DNA from: Halopenitus persicus | GTDB taxonomy: Archaea; Halobacteriota; Halobacteria; Halobacteriales; Haloferacaceae | Direction: 5' to 3' | NCBI RefSeq assembly: GCF_002355635.1 | Contig: NZ_AP017558.1 | Location: 1,364,001 to 1,428,000, forward strand | Length of the DNA stretch: 64,000 bases | Part shown: positions 43,743-52,119 of the stretch, in pieces | Layout: each line of letters opens with the position of its first letter | Position numbering within the stretch: the first letter of the stretch is position 1 | Made by a program: the position numbers and the translations under genes | The notes under the pieces: generated by a model | Told to the model about the DNA's origin: nothing | What the model saw: only the letters and a program-made list of their open reading frames with translations | Databases searched by the model: none

Positions 43743-44270
43743 ACGGAGAACGAAGAGACGAAGAACGCCGTCCGTGTTGAAAAGTACCACAGAGCAGTCG
43801 TACCCTGAGAATGAGACGATCACACCACGGACGCCGTGATCGCCCCTCAACCGCGACTACATCGCTGCAGGGAGGACCCCAATCCGTGAAAGGGAGCAGT
43901 GGGTCGTGTTGCTCGCCTCTGGTTCGTGACCCGCCTGACTGAGCGACTGAACGTGTACTGGGATCGTCGCTAGAGAGTGGTAACGCTGATCAGTATCGCT
44001 AGGGCCCATACAATTTCTCACGCATGCTTGATAGTAACGTCAACGAGAGTTCGAGATGGACGCTTGATCGGTGAGAAGAACCACGAATCGACGGAGATTC
44101 GACCCAAAACTAGCCCATCCTCCGAAACTGTGGAGGGACGCGGGAAGAAATTGTATATCGCGGTATATGATTTATAAACGGACGGGGAAACGGTCCATCC
44201 ATCGACGGCTAACAACGGCCATTGGCGGGATACCGTCGACCTCGGCGCGTCAGGCGCGGGATCGGGCCGG
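43743..44270. other. 528-base AT-richer intergenic stretch
   Basis: No gene seen. Positions 44151-44180 hold an ATATCGCGGTATATGATTTATAAAC segment-type promoter (TATA at 44170-44176) that recurs in inverted orientation at 44704-44730, flanking the Hsp20 pseudogene. Confidence 0.45.
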
Positions 44271-44575
44271 TCAGCTCTCGATCGGGATCCGGTTCCGTTG
44301 ACGGCGCACCCGCACGGTAGCCGGACCTCGAGGATTCCGTTGGCGGACTCGGCGCTGATCGACTCGTCGTGGACGTCCTTCGGGAAGCGGCGATGGGAGG
44401 TTCGACGGTGCGGCGGGCGTCCGCGTGGTCGGCCGCGACGGTGAGCACCCCTCGTTCCACGAGACGGTCATCCCCTCGGGGGCGAAGCCCGGCAACCCGA
44501 CGTGAGGACGAACGCGTCGTCCTCCTCGTACAGTTCGGAGTCGTTACTCCCCGTTGAACCAGTCGGCAGCGCCAT
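44271..44575 (-). pseudogene. Hsp20/alpha-crystallin small heat-shock protein pseudogene
   Basis: Reading the minus strand from ATG 44575 gives MALPTGSTGSNDSELYEEDDAFVLT, the normal start of haloarchaeal Hsp20 but with part of the N-terminal region missing. A frame change then gives GLPGFAPEGMTVSWNEG, another gives GVLTVAADHADARRT, and a third gives HRRFPKDVHDESIS and NGILEVRLP, the alpha-crystallin signature; RIPIES appears in yet another frame at the end. At least three frameshifts, for example a lost G in a GGGG run before GTGCTCACC, so no functional product is expected. Confidence 0.8.
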
Positions 44576-44605
44576 AGCTGACCACCGTTGAGTATTTGCG
44601 GAGAA

Positions 44606-44660
44606 TCAAGGAGAAAGCCGCGCTTCAGCGCGGGGAGGATGTCAAGCGTGGCTTGAACGA
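44606..44660 (+). other. Orphan IS200/IS605-like right-end hairpin
   Basis: AAAGCCGCGCTTCAGCGCGG GGAGGATGTCA: a perfect CCGCGC-TTCA-GCGCGG hairpin at 44618-44633 followed by GGAGGATGTCA. This is, from memory, the kind of sequence seen at right ends of haloarchaeal IS200/IS605 (TnpB) elements. No transposase gene is attached, so it would be a relic. Confidence 0.4.
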
Positions 44661-44788
44661 GACGGGCGTTTCGACGGTCACCGCCGATGGTCGGTTGGAG
44701 GACCGATATAAATCACATACCGCAATATCAATTCACCCGGAGCCACCCCAACCGGCCGTTTCAAGACGCTGCCGGACGACCGGCGCGT

Positions 44789-45544
44789 GTGAGCGAGGAC
44801 ACGGAGCGATCGGCGGAACGAACCGGCTACGGTGAGGCGCTCCTGACCGCCGACGGCGTGGAGTTCGGCGAGCGTGACGCCGCCCTCCTTCGGACGATCG
44901 ACCGAACGGGATCGGTCGCGACCGCGAGCGCGGAGCTCGAACGGTCCCGGGCGCGTGCGCTCACGCGGATCGAGACGCTCGAGGAGGCCTTCGGGACCCT
45001 CGTGGAGCGGACGCGGGGCGGCAGCGGCGGCGGCGGAAGCCGACTGACCGCGGCCGCCGAGACGCTGTTGACGCGATACGGCCGGCTGCAAGCCGCACTG
45101 ACCGCCGCGGCGCAAGTCCCCGAAACCGTCCTCGAGGGAACGGTGACCGACGTCGACGGGGAACTGGCGACGGCGAAGACGCCCGTCGGCGAGGTGCGAG
45201 CGCTTCGGGATCGGGCGGCGGTCGGGGACACGGTGCAGCTTCGGATCGGCGCGGACGCGGTCACGCTGTCGGCGGTCGGCGAGGCGTCGGATCCGGATTC
45301 GACGAGCGCAAGGAACCGGGTTCGGGGAACCGTGACCGGCGTCGATCCGGGAGCGACGGTGCGAACCGTGACGGTCGACGTCGACGGGACGACGGTCAGC
45401 GCGCTCGTGACCGCCGAGAGCGCGGCGCGGCTATCGCTGGCCGGGGGACGGGACGTCGTCGTGACCTGGAAGGCGACCGCGACGCGGATGGTGCCGGTTC
45501 GATCGGCGGCGAACGGGTGGAAAAGCGGCGCCAGCGAGCGCTAG
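44789..45544 (+). CDS. ModE-like regulator: winged helix plus TOBE domains
   Basis: 251 aa protein. The N-terminal LysR/ModE-type helix-turn-helix reads DAALLRTIDRTGSVATASAE and RARALTRIETLEEAFGTLVE; a Gly-rich loop follows (GGSGGGGSRLT). The C-terminal part has two molybdate-binding TOBE/Mop-like segments: VLEGTVTDVDGELATAKTPVG and VRGTVTGVDPGATVRTVTVDV. Probably a molybdate- or tungstate-responsive regulator; no mod transporter is nearby. I use GTG 44789, as the TATA-like GATATAAAT at 44705-44712 lies downstream of the ATG at 44687. It ends four bases past the DUF424 stop on the other strand. Confidence 0.8.
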   Translation: MSEDTERSAERTGYGEALLTADGVEFGERDAALLRTIDRTGSVATASAELERSRARALTRIETLEEAFGTLVERTRGGSGGGGSRLTAAAETLLTRYGRLQAALTAAAQVPETVLEGTVTDVDGELATAKTPVGEVRALRDRAAVGDTVQLRIGADAVTLSAVGEASDPDSTSARNRVRGTVTGVDPGATVRTVTVDVDGTTVSALVTAESAARLSLAGGRDVVVTWKATATRMVPVRSAANGWKSGASER

Positions 45545-45840
45545 ACCCGGAGCAGCTGTGCGTGGCGCGTCCCGTCGAACTCGAGGACGGCGTCCTCGTC
45601 GACGAGGCCGGCCTCGATGGCGATCCCGACGGCGGTCTCGCCGACGATGTTCGCGATCTGTGCGCGCCGGAGCCCGGCGACGACCTCCTCGCGGGTCGCC
45701 TCGACCGCGTCGGGACCGCCGTAGAACTCCTCGGTGACCGCGAGCGTGGCCGCCTCGTTCTCGAAGGTCTCCCCGAGACAGTCGGGATCGCAGACCGAGA
45801 CGAGGACGCCCTTTTGGGTGTCCCGCTCGCGCAGGAGCAT
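45541..45840 (-). CDS. DUF424 family protein
   Basis: 99 aa archaeal DUF424 protein: MLLRERDTQKGVLVSVCDPD, CLGETFENEAATLAVTEEFYGG and AQIANIVGETAVGIAIEAGLVDE are the conserved stretches. The fold is small and soluble; the family is nearly universal in Euryarchaeota and its role is not established. It starts immediately after the TPR gene stop (45841), so the two are co-transcribed, and its 3' end overlaps that of the ModE-like gene by four bases. Confidence 0.88.
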   Translation of the reverse strand: MLLRERDTQKGVLVSVCDPDCLGETFENEAATLAVTEEFYGGPDAVEATREEVVAGLRRAQIANIVGETAVGIAIEAGLVDEDAVLEFDGTRHAQLLRV

Positions 45841-46755
45841 TTACCGGCCCCCGTCCTCCGACTCGAAGCCGTCGATCCCCCCACCGAGACTCTCCTCGAG
45901 ATCGCCTCCGAGCCCCGCTCCGGAGTTCCCGCCGAGGCCGCCGCCACGGCCAGCTCCGCCGGCGCCGCCGGCCTGTTCCCCCGGCGCGCGCTCGTTCACC
46001 GGACCGCTGCCGCCGTGTTCCTCGACGAGCTCACGTTCGCGTTCCTGTCGGAGCCGTTCGGCCTCCTCGGCGACCTCCTCGGCCTCCTCGTGCTCGCCGG
46101 TCTCCTCGAGGGCGCGGGCCTTCTCCTCGAGGACGTCGGCGTTCCGGTGGCCGAGGCGGATCGCGTTGTTGAACGCGGTGACGGCGTCCTCCGCGAGGCC
46201 GCGTTCGAGCAGGAAGAACCCCCGGTTGTACCACGCCTGCGCGAATCGCGGGTCGATCTCGACGGCGCGTTCGGCGTGCTCGAGCGCCTCCTCGTGGCGG
46301 CCGAACTCCCAGAGCGCGTACGCGAGGTTCGTCTCGGCGGTCGCGGCGTGCTCGGAGTCGTCGTCGATCCGGAGCGCCTCCTCGTAGGCGCCGATCGCCT
46401 CGTCGTACTCCTCGAGCTCGGCGTGGGCGACGCCCTTGTTCACCCACGCCTCCTGGGCCTCGAGGGAGTCCTCCTCGGCGTACATCGCCGCGCGCTCGAA
46501 GGTGCCCGTGGCCTCCTCGAAGCGGTTGATCCCCATGTACGAGAGGCCGACGTCGAGCAGCTGTTCGACGTCGACCTGGTCGTCGGCGATGTTCCGGCGG
46601 TCGAGCGCGTCCGTGATGACGCGCGTGTCGACCGGGTCGACGGCGGTCGGGTCGGCGTTCAGCTCGGGGGGATCGAGGGTGAACTCCTCGTAGTCCTCGT
46701 CGAGCCCCTGCCCGGCCGAGAACTCGTGGTCGTGGTCGTCCGGCTCGTCGGTCAT
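45841..46755 (-). CDS. TPR-repeat protein with Gly-rich tail
   Basis: 304 aa protein. Residues about 55-240 form five or six tetratricopeptide repeats (for example LLDVGLSYMGINRFEEATGTF, EAWVNKGVAHAELEEYDEAIG, RFAQAWYNRGFFLLERGLAEDA). An acidic N-terminal segment precedes, and the C-terminus is Gly-rich (GGAGGAGRGGGLGGNSGAG) after an Arg/Glu-rich helix. Probably a protein-protein scaffold in the cytoplasm. Partner unknown; first gene before DUF424. Confidence 0.85.
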   Translation of the reverse strand: MTDEPDDHDHEFSAGQGLDEDYEEFTLDPPELNADPTAVDPVDTRVITDALDRRNIADDQVDVEQLLDVGLSYMGINRFEEATGTFERAAMYAEEDSLEAQEAWVNKGVAHAELEEYDEAIGAYEEALRIDDDSEHAATAETNLAYALWEFGRHEEALEHAERAVEIDPRFAQAWYNRGFFLLERGLAEDAVTAFNNAIRLGHRNADVLEEKARALEETGEHEEAEEVAEEAERLRQERERELVEEHGGSGPVNERAPGEQAGGAGGAGRGGGLGGNSGAGLGGDLEESLGGGIDGFESEDGGR

Positions 46756-46790
46756 ATGGCCCGAGTTGGCGGTCGCGGCGGGTAAGGGTT

Positions 46791-46845
46791 ACGTCACGGG
46801 GGGTGAGAGGCCGGCCCAGCACGCCACGGAGGGTGAGAGGTCGAG
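46791..46845. repeat. Imperfect direct repeat in the TPR/thpR divergent spacer
   Basis: CACGGGGGGTGAGAGG (about 46796-46811) recurs as CACGGAGGGTGAGAGG (about 46824-46839), 28 bases apart, between two divergent genes. Confidence 0.6.
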
Positions 46846-46927
46846 CGATCACGACCGTCCGGAACGGCTCCCCGGGACGGGTCCCCGGCGGCGCCTTTTT
46901 GTCCGTCCGGCGACGACGACCGGCGAA

Positions 46928-47515
46928 ATGCGCGCGTTCTTCGCGGTCGACCTGCCGACCGACCTGGCCGACCGGATCGCCGAGGTGCAGGGGGAGCTCC
47001 GGGCGGCGGAGGGGCTGCGGTTCACCGACCCCGAGCAGGCGCACATCACGCTTGAGTTTCTCGGCGACGTTCCGGACGGGAGCGAGCGCGGCGGCGGGGG
47101 CGAAAGCGACCTCGACGCGGTGATCGAGGCCGGTCGCGAGGCGGTTCAGGAGGCGGACGTCGAACCCTTCATCGCGTCCGTCCGGGGACTCGGCGCGTTC
47201 CCCTCGACCGAGTACATCCGCGTGGTCTGGGCTGGCATCGGCGACGGATCGGCCGAGCTGACCCGGCTCCAGGCGGGGATCGAGTCGCGGACGACCGCCC
47301 TCGGCTACGAGCCCGACGACCACGAGTTCACGCCGCACGTGACGCTGGCACGAATGGACGACGCGCGCGGGAAGGGGATCGTACAGGAGGCGATCCGGAC
47401 CGCCGAGGCCGACGTGGGATCGTTCACGGTCGAGGCAGTCCGACTGAAGCGGTCGACGCTGACCGAGTCGGGCCCGGTCTACGAGACCGTCGAGTCGTTC
47501 CCGCTGTCGTCGTGA
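46928..47515 (+). CDS. thpR: RNA 2',3'-cyclic phosphodiesterase (2'-5' RNA ligase family)
   Basis: 195 aa LigT/ThpR protein, hydrolysing 2',3'-cyclic phosphate ends in RNA and historically seen to ligate tRNA halves in reverse. Both catalytic HxTx motifs are present: HITLEF near residue 39 and HVTLARM near 139. It begins MRAFFAVDLPTDLADRI. A Gly/Glu-rich loop (GSERGGGGESD) is inserted after motif 1. Its 3' end overlaps the convergent CNNM-type gene by 37 bases. Confidence 0.9.
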   Translation: MRAFFAVDLPTDLADRIAEVQGELRAAEGLRFTDPEQAHITLEFLGDVPDGSERGGGGESDLDAVIEAGREAVQEADVEPFIASVRGLGAFPSTEYIRVVWAGIGDGSAELTRLQAGIESRTTALGYEPDDHEFTPHVTLARMDDARGKGIVQEAIRTAEADVGSFTVEAVRLKRSTLTESGPVYETVESFPLSS

Positions 47516-48822
47516 GCGGGCGGCTGGGGAGGGTCCGCAGGGTCGGCGGCGTCCGTGGCGGAGCGGGCATCGTGCACGGTGACCCGCACGCGGTCGATCC
47601 GGGTCGCGCTCGCGGACAGCACCTCGAGCGTGACGGCCCCGAGCTCGACGCGGTCGCCGTCGGCCGCCACCCGGCCGAGGTGGTGGTGGACGAGGCCGGC
47701 GACGGTCTCGAAGGCCTCGGTCGTCGGGAGGTCGGTGTCGAGCGTCTCGTTGAGGTACGCGACCGTCGTCCGACCGTGGACGACCGCGACGCCCGCCTCG
47801 AGGACCCGGACCGGATCGGCCTCGCCGCGACCGACGATCTCGCCGACCACCTCCTCGATCACGTCCTCCATCGTCGCCAGTCCCGTGACCGCGCCGTACT
47901 CGTCGACCACGACGACCAGCCGGACGCCGTCGCGTTGCATCTCGCCGAGCAGCTCGTCGAGGGGTTTGGTCTCCGGGACGAACGTCGGATCGGCGAGGAG
48001 ATCCGGGAGGTCGTCGAGCTGGGTCTCGGACGGCTCGGGCCGCGTCATCGCGTCGCGAACGTCGAGGACCCCCAGGATGTCGTCCCGGTTCTCGCCGAAG
48101 ACCGGCAGGCGCGTGAGTCCCTCGCGGGCGCCGGTCTCGATCGCTTCGGTGAGCGTCGCCGTGGCGGGCAACGAGACGACGTCGGTCCGCGGGACCATCA
48201 CGGCGCGAACGGCGGTTCCCTCGAGATCGAGGACGCGGCGGATCATCGCGCTCTCGTCGGACTCGAGGACGCCGGCCTCCTCCCCGGAGAGGACGATCGT
48301 CTCGATCTCCTCCCGGGAGAGGTACGTCTCGAAGCCGGCCTCGCCGCCGGTGACGCGGTTGACGACGCCGACGGCGGCCTCGAAGACGACGAGCACCGGC
48401 CAGAGGACGCGCTGGACGAGGACGACGATCCGGGAGACGCGCAGCGCGTGGCGTTCCGCGTTGGTGACGGCGTAGGATTTCGGCGCGATCTCGCCGAAGA
48501 CGATGACGAACACCGAGGTGAAGACGGTCGCGCCGGTGGCCGCCTGGCTCGGCGGGAGTATCTGGACGAGAACCGCCGTCGCGACCGCGGCGGCGGCGAT
48601 GTTGGCGACGTTGTTGCTCACGAGCACGGTGACGAGGAAACGGTGCGGGTCCTCCCGGAGCCTGGCGAGCGCGGCCGACCCGGGCACGCCGGCCGCGACG
48701 AGGGAGTCGACCCGGTGGCGGCCCACCGAGAAGACGGCGAGTTCGCTGCTCGAGAAGAAGGCGCTGATCGCGGTCAACGCCAGGATGGCCAGGACCCCCG
48801 CTCCGATCGCGGACACGTTCAT
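47479..48822 (-). CDS. CNNM/CorC-type protein: DUF21, CBS pair and CorC_HlyC domain
   Basis: 447 aa membrane protein. Residues about 1-180 are the DUF21 (CNNM) membrane domain with three to four helices (AISAFFSSSELAVFSVGRHR; VIVFGEIAPKSYAVTNAERHA). Next comes the CBS pair (VMVPRTDVVSLPATATLTEAI; LVVVVDEYGAVTGLATMEDVIEE) and a C-terminal CorC_HlyC transport-associated domain. Family members are Mg2+/Co2+ efflux or Na+/Mg2+ exchange proteins. The acidic tail overlaps the convergent thpR gene. ATG 48822 gives the normal N-terminus; the frame continues upstream antisense to serA without meaning. Confidence 0.88.
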   Translation of the reverse strand: MNVSAIGAGVLAILALTAISAFFSSSELAVFSVGRHRVDSLVAAGVPGSAALARLREDPHRFLVTVLVSNNVANIAAAAVATAVLVQILPPSQAATGATVFTSVFVIVFGEIAPKSYAVTNAERHALRVSRIVVLVQRVLWPVLVVFEAAVGVVNRVTGGEAGFETYLSREEIETIVLSGEEAGVLESDESAMIRRVLDLEGTAVRAVMVPRTDVVSLPATATLTEAIETGAREGLTRLPVFGENRDDILGVLDVRDAMTRPEPSETQLDDLPDLLADPTFVPETKPLDELLGEMQRDGVRLVVVVDEYGAVTGLATMEDVIEEVVGEIVGRGEADPVRVLEAGVAVVHGRTTVAYLNETLDTDLPTTEAFETVAGLVHHHLGRVAADGDRVELGAVTLEVLSASATRIDRVRVTVHDARSATDAADPADPPQPPAHDDSGNDSTVS

Positions 48823-48975
48823 ACGGGGCGTACGTCGGAGCGCCCCATAAGCCTCGGCCGTGGCAACCGGGGGGAAACCGTCTATGTGAGACACACCCAA
48901 AATCCATGATACCACCCGACATGGTCGACGTCCGGATGAAAAAGGATTAACCACCCGCCCCGAATCGTTTCGAGT

Positions 48976-50580
48976 ATGAACGTACTCGTGACGGATCCGA
49001 TCGCTGACGCGGGCCTCGATCGGCTCCGAAACGCGGGCCACACCGTGGAGACGGCCTACGACATCGAGGGCGGCGAAGCGCTCGTCGAGGCGATCGAGGG
49101 CGTCAATGCCCTGATCGTCCGGTCGGGGACCGAGGTCTCCCGTGAAGTCTTCGAGGCGGCCGACGATCTGGTCATCGTCGGGCGAGCGGGGATCGGCGTC
49201 GACAACATCGACATCGACGCCGCGACCGACCACGGCGTCATCGTGGCGAACGCGCCGGAAGGTAACGTCCGCGCCGCCGCCGAACACACGGTCGCGATGA
49301 CCTTCGCCGTCGCGCGGTCGATCCCGCAGGCGCACGGCCGCCTGAAGGACGGCGAGTGGGCGAAAGGCGAGTTCCTCGGCGCCGAGGTGAACAACAAGAC
49401 GCTCACGATCGTCGGCCTCGGCCGCGTCGGTCAGGAGGTCGCCAAGCGGCTCGACTCGCTCGGGATGGATCTGGTCGTCTACGACCCCTACATCTCCGAG
49501 GAGCGCGCCGATCGCATGGGCGCCGAGCTCGTCGAGGACCTCCACGACGCGCTCGCGGCCGGCGACTTCGCGACGATCCATACCCCGCTGTTGCCCGAGA
49601 CCGAGGGAATGATCGGCGAGGAGGAGCTCGCCCAGCTCGAGGGCGGCTACCTCATCAACTGCGCCCGCGGCGGGATCGTCGACGAGGACGCCCTCGCGGC
49701 GGCCGTCGAGGACGGCACGCTCGCCGGGGCGGCGCTCGACTCGTTCGCGACCGAGCCGCTCCCGACGGACTCGCCGCTGCTCGACGTCGAGGACGTCGTC
49801 GTGACGCCGCACCTCGGCGCCGCGACCGAGGCGGCCCAGGAGAACGTCGCGACGGACACCGCCGACGCGGTGATCGCGGCGTTCAACGACGAACCCGTGA
49901 TCAACGCGCTCAACGCGCCCTCGGTCGACGAGAGCGCGTTCCCGCGCATCGAGCCGTACATCGACCTGGCCGAGACGGCCGGCAAGGTCGCCGCCCAGCT
50001 GCTCGAGGGCCGCATCACGGAGATCGAGGTGACCTACGAGGGCGACATCGCCGAGGAGGAAGTCGACCTGGTCACCGCCTCCGCGCTCAAGGGCGTCTTC
50101 GAGCCGCTGGAGTGGCAGGTCAACGCGGTGAACGCCCCCCAGCTCGCCGAGGACCGCGGGATCGACGTGGTCGAGTCGAAGAGCCGCCAGAGCGAGGACT
50201 TCCAGAGCATCGTCCGGGTCACCGTCCACAACGGCGACGACGCGCTCGCGGTCGAGGGGACGCTGTTCGCCGGCGAGGACCCGCGGATCGTCCGTATCGA
50301 CGGGTTCCGCGTCGACGCGGTCCCCTACGGCCACATGCTCGTCGCCCGGAACGCGGACACGCCGGGCGTCATCGGCCTCATCGGGACCGTCCTCGGCGAC
50401 CACGACGTGAACATCGCCGGGATGTTCAACGCCCGCCAGGTCCACGGCGGCGAGGCGATCACGGTGTACAACCTCGACCAGGAGGTCCCGACCGCGGCGG
50501 TCGAGGAGCTGCTGGCCGACGACCGGATCATCTCGGTGACGGAGATCACCCTCGACGCGGCGAACGGGCGCGAGGAATAG
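48976..50580 (+). CDS. serA: D-3-phosphoglycerate dehydrogenase
   Basis: First step of serine synthesis, oxidising 3-phosphoglycerate with NAD. 534 aa long form: substrate domain, NAD motif LTIVGLGRVGQEVAKRL near residue 143, catalytic Arg in INCARGGIVDEDAL, His in VVTPHLGAATEAAQEN, then an ASB domain (from about 325) and a C-terminal ACT domain (DTPGVIGLIGTVLGDHDVNI), which normally gives serine feedback control. A GATTAACC box at 48945-48952 supports ATG 48976. It converges on thrC. Confidence 0.95.
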   Translation: MNVLVTDPIADAGLDRLRNAGHTVETAYDIEGGEALVEAIEGVNALIVRSGTEVSREVFEAADDLVIVGRAGIGVDNIDIDAATDHGVIVANAPEGNVRAAAEHTVAMTFAVARSIPQAHGRLKDGEWAKGEFLGAEVNNKTLTIVGLGRVGQEVAKRLDSLGMDLVVYDPYISEERADRMGAELVEDLHDALAAGDFATIHTPLLPETEGMIGEEELAQLEGGYLINCARGGIVDEDALAAAVEDGTLAGAALDSFATEPLPTDSPLLDVEDVVVTPHLGAATEAAQENVATDTADAVIAAFNDEPVINALNAPSVDESAFPRIEPYIDLAETAGKVAAQLLEGRITEIEVTYEGDIAEEEVDLVTASALKGVFEPLEWQVNAVNAPQLAEDRGIDVVESKSRQSEDFQSIVRVTVHNGDDALAVEGTLFAGEDPRIVRIDGFRVDAVPYGHMLVARNADTPGVIGLIGTVLGDHDVNIAGMFNARQVHGGEAITVYNLDQEVPTAAVEELLADDRIISVTEITLDAANGREE

Positions 50581-50615
50581 GCGGCGACGGCTCGGCGCGA
50601 GGGGTTTTTAAAACG
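50581..50615. terminator. T-rich terminator between serA and thrC
   Basis: GGGGTTTTTAAAACG at about 50601-50615 gives a T-run for serA on the plus strand and a shorter one for thrC on the minus strand, as expected of archaeal oligo-T termination. Confidence 0.5.
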
Positions 50616-51899
50616 TCAGTTCTCGAGCAGCTCGAGCACCGCGTCGACGTCGTTGGCGACCGGCTCGGGGTCGTTGCCGGCCTCGTAGGCGGCGTCGGGG
50701 TCCTTCAAGAGGTGGCCGGTCGTCAGGCAGACGACGCGCTCGTCGGCGTCGACGACGTCCTCGCGGCGGAGCTTCCGCAGGCCGGCGACGCTGGCCGCGG
50801 AGGCGGGCTCGACGCCGATTCCCTCCGCGGCGAGCGCGCGCTGTGCGTCGGTGATCGCGTCATCGGAGACGGCGACCGCGGTGCCGCCGGTGTTCCGAAT
50901 GCCGGGCAGCGCCTTCGGCGCATTGACCGGGTTACCGATCCGGATCGCGGTCGCGCGCGTCTCGACGTCCTCCCAGCGGCGGATCGCGTCGGCACCCTCC
51001 TCGATCGCCTCGACCATCGGGGCGGCGCCGGCGGCCTGGACGCCGGTGAGCTTCGGGACGTCGTCGACGTCGAGCGCGCCCGACTGGACCAGCTCCCGGA
51101 AGGCCTTATACAGCGCCGCGGTGTTGCCGGCGTTGCCCACCGGCAGGACGATCCGATCCGGATACGTGCCGTGGTCGGCGTGGAACGCCTCGAGGATCTC
51201 GAAGCCGATCGTCTTCTGGCCCTCGAGGCGGAACGGGTTCAGCGAGTTGAGCAGGTAGGCCTCGCCGCGGGCGGCAAGCTCCTGGACGATGTCGAGGCAG
51301 GCGTCGAAGTTGCCGTCGACCTCGAGGATCCGCGCGCCGTGGAGGCTGGCCTGCGCGACCTTCCCGGCCGCGACCTTCCCGGCCGGCAGGAGGACCAGCG
51401 TCTCGAGGTCCGCCCGGCCACCGTAGGCGGCGAGCGCGGCCGAGGTGTTGCCCGTGGAGGCGCACGCGAGCGCGCCAACGCCGAGCTCCTCGGCGACGCG
51501 AACGCCGACGGTCATCCCGCGGTCCTTGAACGACCCCGTCGGGTTCATCCCCTCGTGTTTGATCCGGAGCGTCTCGACGCCGACGTCGGCCTCGAGCCGC
51601 GGCGCCTCGTGGAGCGGGGTGTCGCCCTCCGGCAGGGTGACGCCGAGGTCGAACGGGAGCGCCTCCCGGTAGCGCCAGACGCCGCGGTCGGGGCCGTCCG
51701 TGGACGCGCCGTCGCCGAAGTCGTCGAAGGTCGGCGGGGTCGCATAGCGGGCCTCCAGCAGGCTCCCGCAGTCGTCGCAGGTGTAACGGACGTCCTCGAA
51801 GGGGGCGAACGTGGAGCCGCAGTCGATGCAGGCGAGCCACACCCCGTCGTCGGCGCACTCGGGGGCGTCCGGCGCGGGCGTGTCGAGATCGAGCGTCAT
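50616..51899 (-). CDS. thrC: Threonine synthase
   Basis: PLP enzyme converting O-phosphohomoserine to threonine, 427 aa. N-terminal zinc ribbon CIDCGSTF...CDDCGSLL (residues about 24-46), then GDTPLHEAPRLE, PLP Lys in GMNPTGSFKDRGMTVGV, and CASTGNTSAALAAYGG. The phosphate loop is LPVGNAGNTAALYK. All typical of archaeal ThrC, more so than the paralogue at 19470-20720. Convergent with serA, which also serves amino acid synthesis. Confidence 0.93.
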   Translation of the reverse strand: MTLDLDTPAPDAPECADDGVWLACIDCGSTFAPFEDVRYTCDDCGSLLEARYATPPTFDDFGDGASTDGPDRGVWRYREALPFDLGVTLPEGDTPLHEAPRLEADVGVETLRIKHEGMNPTGSFKDRGMTVGVRVAEELGVGALACASTGNTSAALAAYGGRADLETLVLLPAGKVAAGKVAQASLHGARILEVDGNFDACLDIVQELAARGEAYLLNSLNPFRLEGQKTIGFEILEAFHADHGTYPDRIVLPVGNAGNTAALYKAFRELVQSGALDVDDVPKLTGVQAAGAAPMVEAIEEGADAIRRWEDVETRATAIRIGNPVNAPKALPGIRNTGGTAVAVSDDAITDAQRALAAEGIGVEPASAASVAGLRKLRREDVVDADERVVCLTTGHLLKDPDAAYEAGNDPEPVANDVDAVLELLEN

Positions 51900-52009
51900 C
51901 GTTCCAGGGTTGCCCCGCCGACGTAAAAAGGAGGACGGTCGGCGCGGCCGACGGCGAACCTGGACCGCGGCGCGGGGATCCGCGAGGTCAACGACGCCGC
52001 GGGCGGCTC

Positions 52010-52119
52010 ATAGTGATTACTGCGAGTCATTACCTCCGCGATGACCGGTATCGTTGACGAGAGCTGCTGAATCGACGTCTTTTGACACTCTCCGCGAAAC
52101 TATTCGCAGTAATCACTAT
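52010..52119. repeat. 110-base element with perfect 16-base terminal inverted repeats (MITE-like)
   Basis: ATAGTGATTACTGCGA at 52010-52025 and its exact complement at 52104-52119 enclose 78 bases with no gene. The right arm ends on the first base of the DUF5828 stop codon. Size and structure suit a miniature inverted-repeat element; no target duplication is visible. It could instead act as a terminator for thrC's neighbour. Confidence 0.6.

Larger units (their letters stand above)
44146..44730. repeat. Inverted pair of promoter-like segments flanking the Hsp20 pseudogene
   Basis: GCGGTATATGATTTATA on the plus strand (about 44160-44176) and GCGGTATGTGATTTATA on the minus strand (about 44722-44706) differ at one position, and matching continues for roughly 30 bases. 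The right copy is oriented toward the pseudogene and could be its old promoter. Confidence 0.6.

Noticed and set aside
46031-48922. 963-codon minus-strand open frame over the TPR, thpR and CNNM-type genes
   Set aside because: Arg/Pro/Gly-rich shadow in the wrong frame; real genes there have conserved motifs.
49356-51926. 856-codon plus-strand frame spanning serA and thrC
   Set aside because: Overlaps serA in another frame and thrC antisense; no motif.
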